From contig JAICJK010000142.1 in the NCBI GenBank assembly GCA_025928415.1, positions 1-6,715 of the forward strand: a DNA stretch of 6,715 nucleotides, given 5' to 3'. The position numbers and the translations under genes are program-made. Position 1 is the stretch's first letter; each line of letters opens with the position of its first letter. Below the pieces are notes generated by a model, which was not told the origin of the DNA, made no database searches, and saw nothing but the letters and a program-made list of their open reading frames with translations. Positions 5,247 through 6,715 of this stretch are shown here, one piece after another. The DNA is from Solirubrobacteraceae bacterium. GTDB taxonomy: Bacteria > Actinomycetota > Thermoleophilia > Solirubrobacterales > Solirubrobacteraceae.

Positions 5247-5258
5247 TGTCTGCAGACA
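5247..5258. promoter_or_regulatory. 12-nt perfect palindrome TGTCTGCAGACA
   Basis: This palindrome lies 5 nt past the stop of the nitrilase-like gene and about 50 nt before the small frame. Flanking GCA and TGC extend the symmetry with one bulged base. Palindromes of this kind are common operators, but I cannot assign a regulator. Confidence 0.35.
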
Positions 5259-5263
5259 GTGCA

Positions 5264-6715
5264 TCACCTCCGCGCCGAGACGCAACCCCGGCGCGCAGGA
5301 TCGGGCGGGAACGGGAGGTCCGCGACCACCGCCGTCTCGAGGTAGTCGTTCTCCAGCACGTCCCGCGATCCGGGCGCCAGCCGGGCGCTCAGCGCGCGCA
5401 GCGCATCGCGCGGGCCGTCCGGCGCGACCCACGGGGCGAGCGCCAGGAACTGGGTCTTCGGGCCCGCCTCGCCGGTGAGGTCGGGCCGGTCCTCGCCGGC
5501 GATCCAGCTCGCGTTGCCGACGTAGTGGCAGCCGGCCCCGCCGGTCAGGCCGCGCTGCGTGATCGCGGTCTGGCCGTCGAAGACCAGGTCGCCGAGGTTG
5601 CCGACGAGCATCGGCGTCACGTTGTAGTCGAAGCCCACGGTGGGGTCCGCGACCGCCCGCCACGTCGAGGTCATCCAGGACAGCGGCTGCCAGCGCTCGA
5701 TGCCGTCGCCGTCGGGTCCCGTCCACGCGCCCGGGTTCGCGTCGGCCTGGATCACGAGGTTGGCCCCGAGGCGGTCCAGGCAGCGCATGTAGGTCTGGGC
5801 GACGTCCGCGCACGGGTCGCCGCCGGGCGCCGGGTCGCCGTAGACGAAGGCGGGCAGGCTGGTCGCGAAGCCGAGGCGGGCCCGCGTGCCGGGCAGCCGG
5901 TAGGGCCGCAGGTTCGCGCGGGCGGCCGCGCCGCGGCTGGGGCCGGGGGTGAGCTGCAGGACCTGCTCGATGGTCGTCAGCGGGACCTTGCGGTTGCGCG
6001 CCGCGACGTTGCGCAGCATCGCCGGCCCGCGGTGGCGGACGTCGCGCGGCGCCCACAGGAAGACCTCGTTGTAGACCTCCGGGCGCGTCGCTACGAAGAC
6101 CGACCGGGGGCGGGGATGGTCCGGGTCGGCCAGCGCGCGGATCGCCGCGGGGTCGCGCGTCTCGCGGAACGGCGCCTGGTCGTTGGCGGCCACCACGTAG
6201 ATGCCGTAGCGGCGGGCCAGGTCCGAGAACGTGGCCATGAAGCCGCGCGCGTAGGTGTCCGTGGCGGCGACGAACAGCCCGGAGGTCGAGCCGAGATCGG
6301 GGAAGCGGGCCTTGTAGTAGGCGACCTGGCGCGCGTAGCCGTCCCCGAGCGAGCCGAGCAGCGCGGTCGTCACGCAGGGGAAGCCCTTGCCGCGGCAGGC
6401 GGCGTCGGAGGCCGGGTCCTCCACGAGGGCCCGCGCCCGGCGGCCGCGGGAGCCGATCGCCGTGGTGATCAGCCCGGCGTCCTCGCCGAAGACCACGAGG
6501 TTTGGCCGCCCGTGGGCCAGGTGCGGGACGACCTGCGTGCGGATCGCGCACGCGATCTTCCGGCGGAACGCGGCGTAGCTGGTGACGTCGCGCACGTCCT
6601 GCTTGAGCTGCATGGCGAAGACGCGCGGGGCGCCGCGCGCGGGGTCGAGCGCGAGGATCGGCGCGTGGCTGCGGTGGGCGCGCACGCCGGCGCAGCCGCG
6701 GGCGCTCGGGTGGGC
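5264..6715 (-). CDS. Nitrilase-fold protein with Ser at the catalytic Cys position; 5' end probably off-window
   Basis: The frame is 473 residues from a GTG at 6685 and stays open to the window edge, so the true start, and any signal peptide, may lie beyond 6715. Numbering is from that GTG. The fold is the carbon-nitrogen hydrolase (nitrilase) superfamily: strand P-R-V-F-A-M-Q-L at 20-27; N-L-V-V-F-G-E with general-base Glu68; I-Y-V-V-A-A-N-D at 162-169; N-R-K-V-P-L with catalytic Lys233 and Glu240; L-G-A-N-L-V-I-Q at 306-313; W-R-A-V-A-D at 342-347 and F-D-G-Q-T-A-I at 369-375, matching the C-terminal strands. Where the family has the nucleophile (normally ...I-C-Y-D...), this protein reads G-F-A-T-S-L-P-A-F, with Ser276. 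It may thus be a non-hydrolytic relative or use unusual chemistry. Seven Cys residues (46, 97, 104, 292, 302, 386, 468) would suit disulfides in an exported protein. At 470+ residues it exceeds the usual 260-350. Substrate unknown. Confidence 0.75.
   Translation of the reverse strand, partial: AHPSARGCAGVRAHRSHAPILALDPARGAPRVFAMQLKQDVRDVTSYAAFRRKIACAIRTQVVPHLAHGRPNLVVFGEDAGLITTAIGSRGRRARALVEDPASDAACRGKGFPCVTTALLGSLGDGYARQVAYYKARFPDLGSTSGLFVAATDTYARGFMATFSDLARRYGIYVVAANDQAPFRETRDPAAIRALADPDHPRPRSVFVATRPEVYNEVFLWAPRDVRHRGPAMLRNVAARNRKVPLTTIEQVLQLTPGPSRGAAARANLRPYRLPGTRARLGFATSLPAFVYGDPAPGGDPCADVAQTYMRCLDRLGANLVIQADANPGAWTGPDGDGIERWQPLSWMTSTWRAVADPTVGFDYNVTPMLVGNLGDLVFDGQTAITQRGLTGGAGCHYVGNASWIAGEDRPDLTGEAGPKTQFLALAPWVAPDGPRDALRALSARLAPGSRDVLENDYLETAVVADLPFPPDPARRGCVSARR

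Noticed and set aside
5184..6551. Alternative minus-strand frame overlapping the nitrilase-like gene
   Set aside because: Arg/Gly/Pro-rich shadow; the other frame has ordered nitrilase motifs and normal amino-acid composition.
1..6715. tRNA, rRNA, insertion sequence or phage features
   Set aside because: No clover-leaf-like segments, transposase or integrase motifs, or long terminal repeats were seen on either strand by eye.

Overview
The window is very GC-rich, and real genes sit among long open shadow frames, as expected of a high-GC actinobacterium. The mix of a GT-C membrane glycosyltransferase, a secretion-type nitrilase-fold protein, a c-di-GMP protein and a TetR-controlled CoA-thioester catabolic pair would suit a soil actinobacterium such as the Solirubrobacterales/Thermoleophilia. 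That placement is inference; no rRNA or other marker gene is present.

Layout, left to right. (1) 1-525, minus strand: the N-terminal part of a polytopic GT-C-type glycosyltransferase that runs off the left edge. (2) 526-622: a divergent promoter region with a 9-bp-stem dyad and a TetR-type palindrome. (3) 623-2901: a compact catabolic island of three genes. These are a BadI/MenB-type crotonase (+), a TetR repressor (-) and a BadH-type short-chain dehydrogenase (+). (4) 2876-4837, minus: a membrane-anchored sensor-GGDEF-EAL protein with a degenerate cyclase site and an intact phosphodiesterase site. Its 3' end overlaps badH tail-to-tail by 26 bp. (5) 4838-5263: a mostly non-coding stretch with short tandem repeats, one small uncertain Arg-rich reading frame and several short dyads. 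(6) 5264-6715, minus: a nitrilase-superfamily protein with Ser where the catalytic Cys is expected; its N-terminus probably lies beyond the right edge.

The most informative signal is a 15-nt sequence, GTAACGACCGTTACC, present identically and in the same orientation at 579-593, upstream of the crotonase gene, and at 2090-2104, between the divergent tetR and badH genes. Its core is a perfect 14-nt palindrome (GTAACG-AC-CGTTAC). It overlaps plausible promoter elements at both places. The simplest model is a local TetR regulon: the regulator represses itself, badH and badI, and is released by a CoA thioester of the pathway.

BadH oxidises 2-hydroxycyclohexanecarboxyl-CoA to the 2-keto thioester, and BadI hydrolytically opens that ring to pimeloyl-CoA. 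The two genes would therefore supply the last two steps of cyclohexanecarboxyl-CoA breakdown. The earlier steps (ligase, dehydrogenase, hydratase) are not in the window. In Rhodopseudomonas palustris the equivalent genes are controlled by a MarR-family protein, BadR, so a TetR-based circuit here would be a regulatory swap.
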